A stretch of 64,000 nt of DNA from Tubiluchus corallicola (taxonomy: Eukaryota; Priapulida; Priapulimorpha; Priapulimorphida; Tubiluchidae): positions 877,501 to 941,500 of the forward strand of contig JAQGDQ010000028.1 of assembly GCA_030141605.1 (NCBI GenBank), read 5' to 3'. A program made the position numbers and the translations under genes. Positions 24,300 through 36,373 of the stretch are shown here, one piece after another. The stretch's first letter is position 1; each line of letters opens with the position of its first letter. The notes beneath the pieces were generated by a model. It was not told the origin of the DNA. It saw nothing but the letters and a program-made list of their open reading frames with translations, and made no database searches.

Positions 24300-26245
24300 A
24301 TTGAAACGCATGTCTGAGCGAGTAAGCAAGCAAGTGAGTGAACAAACTTTCACCACATTTTTGTTTTGTTTCTTTACTAACAAAAACAGGATCATTTGCA
24401 AATTAACTCGAATTCACACTGCGTGTGTCTGTAATTGGAATAAAGAAACATTAGTGAAATTGTCCTCTGCAATTCTCTTCGCCTTGTAGGTCAAAAGAAC
24501 GCCTTATTTTAGAAAGGGGAACATACGAGTAAACGAGTTGTTACAACCAAACTTTGTACATGTTTGTAACTAGTAAGCATTTGGACAAAGTAAGCAAGCT
24601 TTATACTCACAGTAAGATATATGACGTTATACTACCTATACTTACTTCTAACTACACTAATCTTAGGAAAGAGTTAAGCATGAAAGATGAGAGTATACCA
24701 GTTCTACCCTCACTACAGTGGTCAAGTCTAAATGGTTGTTTCCTATACGCCCACTACAAGTGAGAAAATAGCCCTTGTCCAGCAAACTAGGTAACGAAAA
24801 CTGATGAATTCTTTGCTTTGCGTGCTACGTACTCAGCTAAGCGGAAGCAACGTGATTTTCTTGTACATTCTTAACTTCTTAGTAAACAATTGAATGAATA
24901 AATCGACGAATAATTTAACGAACGGATTTACCTGTACTTTTAAGATATTAGTGGGTATTCTGATTTTTTGACTAGCAAAACCGTTTGGTACATAGGTTTT
25001 CCAAAGTCCATCTTTTATTATGAAACTTTTTAGGTAAGGATGCACATTATAACTTTTCGGTAAATCATTCAAGCGCTATTACTGAGGCATTTAGTAAACT
25101 TTTACGTAATTATTTTGTTTTCCAAATTTTTTCAATGACTACTATTTGACTAGTTATCAGTGATGTACTCGCAGTTCTATAACAATTACTTCCCGGTTGG
25201 TAATGCCGACGCAATTGAGTTTATGAAAATTAATTAAAGTGCCTTTAGTTAAAGTGCAAACCTGTATTTGGCTGTGTGCCTAACATTCCTCGTGGTTTCG
25301 GTTAAATCTCGAGAACTATTAAATTTGCACTATCGCTTTATCGTTTTCAAGAATGGATCTGCCCTATACACAAGTTTGTTACTTAAGAACATTATGAATG
25401 TTCTTTTCAAGTTTGAATTGTCATTATGCTGTTCTGCATATGCAGTCATTAACCTAAATGGAGCACTGACCATTAATTACCATTGCAAAACTGAGCGTGG
25501 TTTTTCACTGCTAATTAGATTACAGACAGAACTTTACACTTATAGCTTGCGGTGGCATATACTCGCCTCATCCTTGGTGAGATTTTTTGAAAGACGATGT
25601 GTCATCTTCTTCAAGACTTCTTAAAATAACTGTCATTTTTAATTTATCGTTTCTTTAGTTAAGTTAAACCGTCACTCAATTACTATGGTGACTTATGGTA
25701 ATGGTTACACTCGCATGTATTCATGGACCAGACTCAAAACTTCTCAAATTTGCAAATTTCGAAAGTAAGCTAAACAAGCCTTTCATTGCATCGTCAACAA
25801 CCAAAGTCACAAACATATGCAGCAATTTTGGCTAGCAACCGATTGTAGTTCTGTAAACACTCTCGTCATCTTTGGTTTTTCTGCGACCTCTTTCATTCTC
25901 TTTTTCGTGAACTTTTTGTTGTCATGACGGCCACTATGTACTGTGCAAATTCAAAACTGCTGCGTGGAACTTGTATTTATAGTGACCAACAATAAACAGT
26001 CTCGCGTCTTCGCTCTGTGTTTTCCTACGGCACTTTGACAATAGTCCTTCCTCGTGTTAAGGTTGTGGCACGATGTTAAGGTTCCGCAAAGACCCCCTGG
26101 TAGAAGATATATTAAATAAACAGCTCCAACGCTTTAACTCCAACCAGACAGTTCTGTTTTCTTTCTTCAGAGGATATGCAGTCTTGACATTATATCACAA
26201 AAAGCAGCAGAAAAACAAAGAAGTTTTTTTCCGTTGCATATATGT

Positions 26246-26380
26246 TACTTCATATATTGCTTTCTTACATGTTGTTGCATCAGTTCTGAACAACTGCCAG
26301 TAAAACTACGGTTGCAGTTGCAATTTACTGACAGTTATTCAGAACTGGTGCGACAGTGTAAAAAAGCAATATGTGAAGTA
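26246..26380. repeat. Long hairpin with 57-59 bp arms
   Basis: The arms 26246-26304 and 26324-26380 are inverted copies of about 80% identity around a 19-bp spacer. Shared blocks include CAGTTCTGAA, ATATTGCTTT and CAGTAAA. Sequence outside the arms does not match. It could be a MITE relic or an RNA hairpin source. The overlapping 76-codon frame at 26073-26303 is probably fortuitous. Confidence 0.7.
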
Positions 26381-28266
26381 TAGTCTGGGCTGTAGCATAA
26401 TCTGTGCTATTGTTCTGCTAGCAGTTCTAAATCTGCATACGGTGGTACACAAAGCAATACTTAACAAGAGGAACACGGCAACTCACAATCATGCTTATCA
26501 CGGTACAGCGCCTATTTGTCGGCCACGCGAATGTGACGAAAGGGCGCCATTGACAGTCGTAGTGGATTCGCTGAGTAGTTTTGAAAGTTTAACGAAATTT
26601 AAATATCCGAATTAATTATTGTTTAATCTAAGCTTTCATTTAGAATTAGCTGTTGTAGTTTTCAATATTTTACGGCATACTTTATTTTGAAATAATGTCT
26701 ACACGATTGTGCAATATAAAGTAATAGTGTGTGTTTAATGGTAAACCTAATTGGAGATTTAATTGCTGTACACCTTTAAATGATTCCACCTTTAACTTAG
26801 CTCACAAATCGGCACAAAATACAATGTGTGAATGAAGAAGCGAATAACTTAAACCTGTTCTAGACGTAAACTTCGTTTAGGAAATTGTCCATTTTTCCCT
26901 ACAAAGCCTGTCGCTGATAAGAAACATCAAATGCATTTTTGCTATGGGAATTTCCAAAGAGTCAGACACATTTTTCATCCATTTTTCGACAGATCAGTCG
27001 GTTTTGCCCAAATTGAACACGCCGTAGTTTATACAATAAGTTAAATAAAAACGGGATTTTTTTGGCATTGATGAATTCGAGTCGTAAGTGCTCCAGGGGA
27101 ATGACGGACGACAAAGAGCGCCTGGTGTTCCTGCAGTTGAGAAAAATAGATTTTTACGAAAGAGTTGAAAGTGAAATGAAACGAACAACAGTCAGTTTTG
27201 ATTTCGTTTTTAAATGTTTCGTGGGCAACAGACGCGCTACTTTAACAAAAATTTCAAATTTAGATGCATGTACGCAACCTTCCGTAAATTATGCAATGCA
27301 GGTCTATCGTCTGGCCTCAACATGAATGAAATCAGTCGTTTGTAAAAAGTCAAATCTTGGACTTGTTTATTTGTTGAAGGTTCCTGCAAATCAGGAGAAC
27401 TGCCCAAGAACCGTTCTTATTTTGTTTTCTACTGCAAAGTAGAAATTTACACATTTCAAGTTGCGGTACCTACATTAGGGTTAATTTTACAAAAATGCAT
27501 TTTAGAAATATTAATTGTCTAAAGTGTTCATATTTAACTGTGATTATCAAATTATGATTATTGCTGATTAAAACCTAGTTCATCCTGACGCATGGCCACC
27601 GCTCTGTTAACGAACTTAATTGGTAATGCTGCTAAAATTTGGTCTGCTATCATCAACTGTCGTCCGGATATCGGTCAAGGATTTGGCCTGAAAGGTCCGT
27701 GTTGACAGTGGATTAGCGATCGTGTGTTCGTCATTGTTTGTTCGTCAGCAAACAAAACCCAATTAATGTCGGCAGTTACAGACGATTTATCTTTCTAATT
27801 TGACGAGTGCTCTGGCCACACAACGGTGACCATTGTTTCAATTTCGTCCGATTGAACATTTATAGAGTAGAAAGGTGTTAACTAGGGTGGGTTAAGCCAC
27901 AGAAGGGCTTGTCAAGTGTGGTAGTATAGCACATGTATTGTTTGACACACGTCCAGTGTTAGTCTGGTAAACAAGGTGAATTATGCTTCGTGAACTGTTG
28001 TTATTTATGCTGCTAAGCCAAGTCCTATTGTTTTAGCCGGAGTAGACATTGTTTCTAGTCAACTTGAGACATTGACATTAAGAAATAAGATCGTATCTTG
28101 AAGGTTTTCGGTGTCAAGTTCTATCGTGCATGCTATCAATTGTAATAAATAGACCTACGTATCGTACATTGGGTGCCTTATGTGGCGATGTTATAGAAGT
28201 GATTTCAAATTCAATATAAACGAACTTTTATTGCCATGAAATTGAAATTATATGCAACGTCTCAAC

Positions 28267-28531
<265 letters not shown>

Positions 28532-30904
28532 GCTCTGCAGATTTAAAGGAAGAGAAATATAACTGGTCAAGTAAAATTTATGCAAAGTTGCAAGGCTCAA
28601 AAGAGTTGTTTGTTTTCAGTTATTTCTGCTTTCCAATTTCTCTCTTGCTAAGCATGGCCTCGTGATGATTGATGATATACGTCTTAATTCTCTAATGGTG
28701 TTAAAATTGTGTAATATTCGGAATGAATAAAGCCTAATATAAACAAAAGAAAAATCTAAGCCTGTTAAAACATTTTAACGTATGTGTCATGTAAAGAGAC
28801 CAATGTGGAGGCCCTGTGTCAGTTTATCTTGGCAGATAGTTTAGTCAACAAACAAGTCAGGTAGGCGAGGGAGGAGATCACAGCAGAGATCAAGCTCGCT
28901 TTTGTTTGTTCAGTGCAACGTTAATCTTTCGTTCAACTCACACGATCATATGTTATCTCAAAATAACTAAAACGCGTGGCGAGCCAGTTTTATACGATTG
29001 CGAAAACATTGCTGCAAAATCTATATAGGTGATAGGTGCGTATGTCGAAAATGGGAGCGTGCATTTGATAATGTAATCATCGGTGATAAACCAAACGTAT
29101 GCACCTGCTCATTTATTTGAACGCTTCGTTTTATACTGTTTTTCTGCAACCAGGTTTTAGTAGGGCTGTTCTTGAATGCCTTTGCCATAATTGTCAATAG
29201 TTGTTAATAAGTCTGTTAGAATAGAAGGATCATAATCTGTAGTGACATTAATGACAAAACGGGAATAATTCTCGATGATAAGAATCGAAAACAATCAATT
29301 TAAATCTATAAAAAGACAGTAAAGAAATGACCTTTCAGTAAATATCATCGATTCTTTTCAGTTTTTTACTTAACTTTAGCGATCATTATTCTTCTGGCAT
29401 CGCTGTGGACACTTAATTGGACACGACAATTTTCATCATTTAAAGCGAAATATTGTATTGAGTACATGTAAAAATTTCACTGAATTAAGTTGACCTGATG
29501 CGTAAATTGAAAAGTTTGTGTGAAATTTAAAAGTGGACTAGTACTACGCACATAAGTTAATGATACCAGTTAACAACATAAAACAATCTTGAACCACAAA
29601 ATGATAATAAAGTAGACGTGAAAATATCGTTTATAATTAAGTGTAAATAATTAGATCTAATAAAATGTCTACGTTAATAATTCTACGTTTGGCAAGTAAA
29701 GACAAATAAGCTGCACTACGTCAGATAGGTTAATTATATTAAAACTTATTAAAACTGTGCTTCGGTAAAGCGTGGGTTATCGAGAACAAATGACTGGAGA
29801 TCAGTGTTCCAGGCACGCGTCTGCAGTTGTAATGGCGTAAAGACGATTGCCTCAAGGTAGATAATCTCCCTCAAAAAGCAATTATCGCCAGCTTTTTGTG
29901 ATCTTAGCCGGGAAAGGCACGCGCACAGAGAACACGCACACTGGTTTCTTAATATATTCAACTGTAATTCTGCCAAATTTACATAAGTTTGTTGCTTTAA
30001 GAGGCTTTATATCAGTGGACATTATTACCGTTGATTCAGACCTGAAAAGAGCCTCAGTTACAAGGAATGAACAATAAAGTAAAGCAGTTTTCTGTGAACC
30101 AGAACTTTGTAATACGGACAAGTTCTCGGTTTTTAAGAATCGCTGTAGAGTAAAAACTTGATTAATTACTGGCAATTTACGGTTTGGATAAAGTGTGGTT
30201 TAGCCCACATTCTATAACACTATGTATGTATTTATGTCCCTCAAGGTTAAGGGTTGTTTTGTTTTTTGGTAATTGCGAAAATAATTTGATCAGTTTTGAA
30301 CTTGTTATATATCCTTTGCCATGTTCTGACAAAATGTACTGGAGTATTAATTACATTTACTAGCTTTGTTTAATGTTAACGTTAGGTCCTTCAATGCCTT
30401 CGTTCGTAACAGAAATGCTTAATCTTTTGGGTTATTTTAAATATTAATTCTACAAAAATATTTTTCAATTTTGTCAGACTGTTAAGCCTGTAGCTGGGCT
30501 TCTTGCAGCTGTTTCAGATATTTTCTCTCTCGCAAAGAAGCTGTTACCATTCAAAACTGTGAAGCAGATTCTTTTACGTAATTAAAGCACGAAAAGCGTG
30601 ATAAACACTTTTCTGTCTTTCACCTTATAGGTATATTTAATTAAGTCGTATATAATATATATATACACTCCTGTGCGTAATTTTCATGTTTGAAAATATT
30701 ACGGAAATAAATAATTACTGAAATGCGAGAGTTTTCTCCGAAATTTTAGTGTGTCAGTCTTGCCGTATCTTCGCTTTCTATTTTTTATGTCACATTATGT
30801 TATTATGCAATAGTAACTAGTCGTAAATAGTAACTTTACGTAACGACATTCTATGATACGCCCTACACGGTGAACGTTAAATTTTGATTTGTTCTTCGTT
30901 CCAG

Positions 30905-31323
30905 GCAACGGTGGTTTGTCGCCTAGGGGACATCTTCTACCAGGGAAACGAATCAGACTTTTCAAGCCTCCGATTCAAATCCACCCAAGCAAGGCAACGG
31001 GCACGAGAATTGTTGACCTTTTCTTTCTGGAGCAACTAAAGAAATTCGTCCAGCCACAACAAAGAGGGGAAGAAAGTTGTATAGAACTGTAATACCCGCC
31101 AAGGGAGGGAGTAAAATTCATACCTCGATACAGTATTGAGTCATAAGAGACTACTGTTCGTTAAGAACTCATAATAGACGCTGATTGACTAGTGCATTGT
31201 GTCGCAGACCTAGTGTTGTATAATGCAAACGTTGTTACAAGAAACCGTTCTGACAAGACTATTATATCTGAAAATTATTAATATTTTCATTAATTTTTTT
31301 TGTAGTTTTTACAGTGTATTAAA
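30905..31323 (+). other. Candidate 3'UTR exon of the achaete-scute gene
   Basis: It starts after a strong pyrimidine tract and AG at 30903-30904. The first 250 bases are GC-richer than the surroundings. An ATTAAA at 31318-31323 could serve as a polyadenylation signal. A 60-codon frame opening at the acceptor and ending at 31092 matches no protein I know, so it could instead belong to an unrelated coding exon. Confidence 0.35.
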
Positions 31324-31428
31324 GTTAACGTATGTGGTTCCTATATATATAGCTAAGTCTGCCTCTTTAAAACCAATTAAAATCAAAAACTAGTGTATAT
31401 TTTCAAAAAATATAATGCCTATTAGCCA

Positions 31429-31462
31429 CAGCAAAGGCTAATTCACCTGTCAAAGGTACTGA

Positions 31463-31499
<37 letters not shown>

Positions 31500-31537
31500 G
31501 CACGCACACACACACACACAGACACATACATATAGTC

Positions 31538-31619
<82 letters not shown>

Positions 31620-31943
31620 AGATGATACTTAACATGACGACAGTGATGGCGTCATTCCCAAAGTGCCTTCAAATACTCTGCCTTGTTTATTGTTCTGTTT
31701 TACTTTGGTTATAATCTGTAACTTCATTTTTTACATCTTTGTACCGAGCAAATCGTTTAGTTAATATAGTATGTATTGATAAATTCCAAAGATAGTTCGG
31801 CTGTGTTCAGTTTTATCGTCTGATAATTTCGGCAAAGAGTCGGAGTCGAACGACTTACAGCGAGTGTAGCCAAAGATTGAACAAACAAAGATACTTTTGT
31901 AACCAGTAGTTTGATAATAGAGCGAATATAGTTGATCAGCAAA
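31429..31943 (+). repeat. Microsatellite-bracketed dispersed element, copy 1
   Basis: Order: a leader starting CAGCAAAGGCTAATTCACCT (31429 to about 31465), (CA)n (31466-31520), (AT)n (about 31545-31575), (GA)n (31576-31622), then a unique body of about 320 bp to 31943. The body is about 95% identical to 53273-53593. No open frame. The body holds a GTTCGACTCC motif on the minus strand, like a pol III B box, but no well-placed A box. Confidence 0.8.
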
Positions 31944-32741
31944 TGTAGTCTAGTTTATGTAATCCTATCTAACGTATAGCTAAAAATATATTTTTGTGTT
32001 ATTTTCTGATTATTTGTTTTGTACTCAGACAAAATAGACAAGCTATGTGTATCTTGCCATTGTTTTGCTGAAATTGAAATTGGAGGCCTAGTTTTGCTGT
32101 TGTTGTGACATATTGTACATAGTGAAAATGAGGTGTGTTTATATTTTTGGACAAAATTTTGTAAATAATACAATGACTCTATTAACCATTTTACATATAT
32201 ATGAAAAATTGTTTTCTTATTGCATCTAATATATAAACATACTACATATATCTACATACTAATATACAAAGAAACATATATAATTTCGCAGACCTTGCCT
32301 ACTCGCTTACTTAAAATTCTTATACAAAGAATATATCGCTATCAAATATCTGTCGTCTCTACCCTTAGGCCTGATGAGTTTTATTATTCAGTCATATCAA
32401 AATGCGGGTTTCCTGTTGATAATGTTAGCGGCCATTTTCTCACGCCATCTTCCTATTGTCTGCCCTGCTCTCGCTTCCTCTCCTCGGGCATTCTCTAACT
32501 TCTGATAGTCTTATCTGCGGGCCCCTTACATCTAAATTAGCTCCCTTTCTTTTGTTGTTTATACATGAGGTTTTATAATGAATCCGGGCAAGCGGAAGAG
32601 TATACTCGTATCGTTACAATCTTGCAAATAAAATTAGAAATTGCGAACTTCAGAATAGACGTTGACTCCGGCAGTAGCCGTTTTCCAAGCTGGAGTTATG
32701 ATTGTAATCACTGTAATGGAATTATTATGATTGCAACATAG

Positions 32742-32790
<49 letters not shown>

Positions 32791-33892
32791 TGCGTGTGCG
32801 TGTGCGTCTGTGTTTTTATATACATATTTGAAAGACTTTATTTTGAAAGATAATCATGCAACATGCGATTGAATCGGCTGCAAGGGGAAGAGTGCACTTG
32901 TACACTTGTGTCACTACAACTCGTAAAAATGTCAAAACCCCCAAACTCGTAATAAACTCGAATCTTGAACTGTAAATGCATCTATCGTAACATTCATTAT
33001 AGGCCGTTCATATATCGACAGTAACTTATTCAAGCACGCATGAATTATTTCCACAAAGTTGCTAGGCGGCCGTTGGTAAAAACCACGAAAACGCCTTTTT
33101 GCAAGGAACAACAGGTGAGGGAAGGAGTGAATATTAAAAAAAATCTTTCACATATGTAGCTTTCTATTGTTAAGCTTGTATCAAACTTTTAAATATTGTA
33201 GTTATATCTACGGAGTTGTCTTGAAAATGTATTTACCATTTTTATAACTACTTTATTTTCCTTACTTCGAGTCCTCATCCCCCAACTTCCATCCAAAACG
33301 CAGAACCTCCACAACATAAAATGCGCGCGTTGGTCGCGTGCCGTGTGATGATTCAAACAAGCAAGGATCTCAAATCTACTATTTACAGTTTTCATGGTTG
33401 CCTACCCCTGATTGCCCACTTACATTTGAGTGAAAGCTTTCATAGAAATAGGAATACACAAACTCGCGTGGACCAAACAGTGAAACGTCCTTGCAGAATA
33501 GATACACAATAATATTGCTTCAGTGTCCACTATAACCCGAGGGTCGTTCTGAGAAAATATTCCCCCCAAACCAACACGTAGCCCTTCATCCTTGTAGAGG
33601 TACTTGTAAAACGGACCCACAACATCGTATAGCCGATTTTTCCTCTTTCCAAAGAGGTATATACTAGCTTCCAAGACCCACACCAAGCACCGCTAGCATG
33701 TTTTTCAACAAGGTGTGTTTCTTTAGGGAACGGCTGGTGAGAAACCTCCCAAAATGGCCGTTTTGGCTCATTGCCAGAACACCATGTAAAAAAAGAGTCC
33801 GTGCGGCGATTGGTGGGGTTTTGGATGGTAATTAATACAAGGTTTAGTTTTTAGCTCATGAAGTTTCTTACGCTTAATTACTTTATTGTATA
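31944..33892. other. Intergenic, no clear gene
   Basis: It contains a (TG)n tract at 32744-32790 with GCG/TGC variants to 32810. A minus-strand frame at 33420-33686 (88 codons) looks protein-like in composition but is not recognised and has no supporting splice sites. The remainder is AT-rich. Confidence 0.4.
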
Positions 33893-34250
33893 TATGCGGA
33901 CGATACGATTGTCATCGCAGAATCGTCCAAGAATTTAAATTAGCGCTAGATGCTGTGTAAAATTGCTGTACGAATTCATATCTTCATGTTATAACATAAT
34001 GGTTCATTTATAATGACGATTAATAAGCAAGTAACACAGGGAAACCGTGCACTATTGTCCTTAAATACAATAACACAGGCAAACCGTAGACTATTGTCCT
34101 TAAACACAAAAGTTAGAAAATTGTTGTTACCAATTGATATACAACTTGAGTTGTATGATAAAATGGTAACTCCAATATTGTTATGATGGTAGCGAAATTT
34201 AGGATAGCGAAAAGATGAATTGAATTAATAGTAATAATAGCAGCCTCAAA
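33893..34250 (+). mobile_element. Decayed LINE reverse-transcriptase remnant
   Basis: A YADDTIVIAESSKN stretch at 33893-33934 carries the RT catalytic YADD, followed after stops and a frame slip by an ALDAV piece. From about 34030 a frame reads NRRLLSLNTKVRKLLLPIDI and ELYDKMVTPILL, typical of the RT region after the catalytic domain, ending at a stop near 34184. A 39-bp tandem duplication (34033 and 34072) lies inside. It has several stops and is not functional. Confidence 0.65.
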
Positions 34251-35640
34251 CAAACCCAAGGTTGTCACTACAATTTCAAGCAGCATGTTTTATATGGAGT
34301 TGAAAGACGACGTACCACGTCTTTGAACTGTGTTGAGGAACTATAAAGAATTTACATTACGACCAAGTATTCTTCAGTGCAGAGTCAGGAAGATGATGTG
34401 TTCAGTGATATGTTCTGAAAAAAAAATATTGTATTCCTTCAAGTGCACTAGTTGAACGCAGCGCCATCTGTTAGACCACAACAAAAGAAATGAAACAACA
34501 CCAGGGACGCGATGTAAATTTATGATCATATGACGAGTAAACTAGAGGAACAATAGCTTGTGTAATTACCGTTTTGTTGAGTCTGAGGCGGTGCGTATAG
34601 TTATGAGGAATTGACGCGCGGAGGGTGAACACCTGCTCACTAAGGTGATGCTGGCACGCGAGGGGAACAATAGACGGCACGCCTATAAGCTATGCTGCCC
34701 AAAAAATTGTTGTTAGTTTATCGAAATGTTAATTATGATAATAAGCAAGCCAAATATATTACGCCATCGCGTTGTGATTAGATTTGTGGAAAGCTTAATG
34801 ATGTTTTTCACAACACATGCGTAAATGCAAAATAATCACACATTCACTATCATAAAGGCTTTGCTATAAAAATAAGCTTAAGTAGTTATAGTTCAGGGTT
34901 TCATCTCAAATGAACAACATCATAGTCATACGATAACTCCTAAAAGCTATGAAAGCTCCTTCTTAATTAAATCGTAATTACACCTTTATTCTTACACCTT
35001 TATTCTATAAAGAGCCAAAATATACTGATCATAGTTAGATTTGGTATCTTTATTGAGATAGCTTGAAAACGCGACTCAATTTCCTCATCTTAAGGGTTTG
35101 GTGGTGTCAAACAATGTGCTTCAGAAAGCAAGTTTGACGCAGCCTACTTTAGCTTTGAATTTTGAACTTGGCATCCTATAGTTTAATTCATTACGTCAAG
35201 CGCAGAGAGATTACAGACACAGTTGTGGGCTGTGTGCATCAGCCTATTATTGCCCCGTCCACCCTGTTTTCATGCACTATATTTACCTTTTAATTATCAC
35301 TTTCTTCAAATTTCGATGCCCACTGGGTCTATAATTACACAGCTTAATTAGCAGAGAAACCGTACTGCGTGGACTGTGCGGTCTTCTGGGTGGGTTCATG
35401 TGGAGATGTGCCTCTAAATCGGAGGAAGCTGTAAAAGATCGTTGGTTCTACGAATCGTATGCAACTAGACAGACATATAAGACTCGATTGTATATTAATA
35501 GGATAATATCGATAGTGATGTGAATGCTTGGGAAATAAAGAAGGGTCTAAAGTTTTAGGTCACAATAGTAAGGTGAAAAAATCAGTTCGGTAACTTGCAC
35601 ACACTACGGTGAAAACAAAAGGCAGAATATAACATGACAT
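34251..35640. other. Intergenic, no gene seen
   Basis: AT-rich, with no recognisable coding, RNA or transposon sequence. Confidence 0.4.
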
Positions 35641-35905
35641 AATATAATGTAATGTAATGTAATGTAATGTAATGTAATGTAATGTAATGTAATGTAATGT
35701 AATGTCATATAATATAACGTAACGTAATGTAATGCAATGCAATGCAATGCAACGGAACTGAACTGCAATGTAAAAACAGAACAGAGCGGAACGGACGGAA
35801 CAGAACGGAACGGAACAGAATAGAACTGAAGAGAAGGGAACTGAACTAAACAGAACTCAACTGAACAGAACTGAATAGAACGGAACTGAGTAGAATAGAA
35901 TAATA
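35641..35905. repeat. Pentanucleotide array (AATGT)n grading into variants
   Basis: About 12 AATGT units (35646-35705) pass into AATAT, AACGT, AATGC and then AACGG/AACTG/AACAG-type pentamers. The register is kept while the unit drifts. Confidence 0.9.
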
Positions 35906-36071
35906 AGGTAAAATTCTAGAAAACTTAAAATATATGTGTTTAATTTTATATGAACTGATCAAGGCAGCAGTAAAGTTTCCTGAAATGTCGTTAATACTAA
36001 TAATCCTGCTGTAATTAACTACCTCTTTATTTTTATTGTGAACTTACATCATCGCTTCTTTTATGGTTTTT

Positions 36072-36103
36072 GTATATATATATATATATATTATATATAT
36101 ATC
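36072..36103. repeat. (TA)n tract upstream of the elongase
   Basis: A short TA run with one interruption, about 270 bp before the elongase start codon. Confidence 0.9.
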
Positions 36104-36373
36104 ATCTATAATACTGCGTGCATTGCACGAAATATGTAAAACAAAGATCGTCACGAAAGCATTTACGGCACACCCATATACTGTTGGCTCAAAAATGCAA
36201 GCTGCACGTTTTTATAGATAAAAAATGTAACTGCACCGTAACTGCACGTCCATTGGGAGTACTAAAAAAGCCTGCAGGTCGGCTTGTAGTGTTCTGCAGC
36301 AAAGACACGGAGTGCTTCGACGACTACATTTTACCAGCTTTATATTTCAAAACAGATAAACAAATAATTAAAG

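Noticed and set aside
23857-24401. Long Ile-His-Ser-Phe repeat frames on the minus strand
   Set aside because: They are translations of the GAAT tetranucleotide array; all frames stay open because the unit contains no stop in that register.
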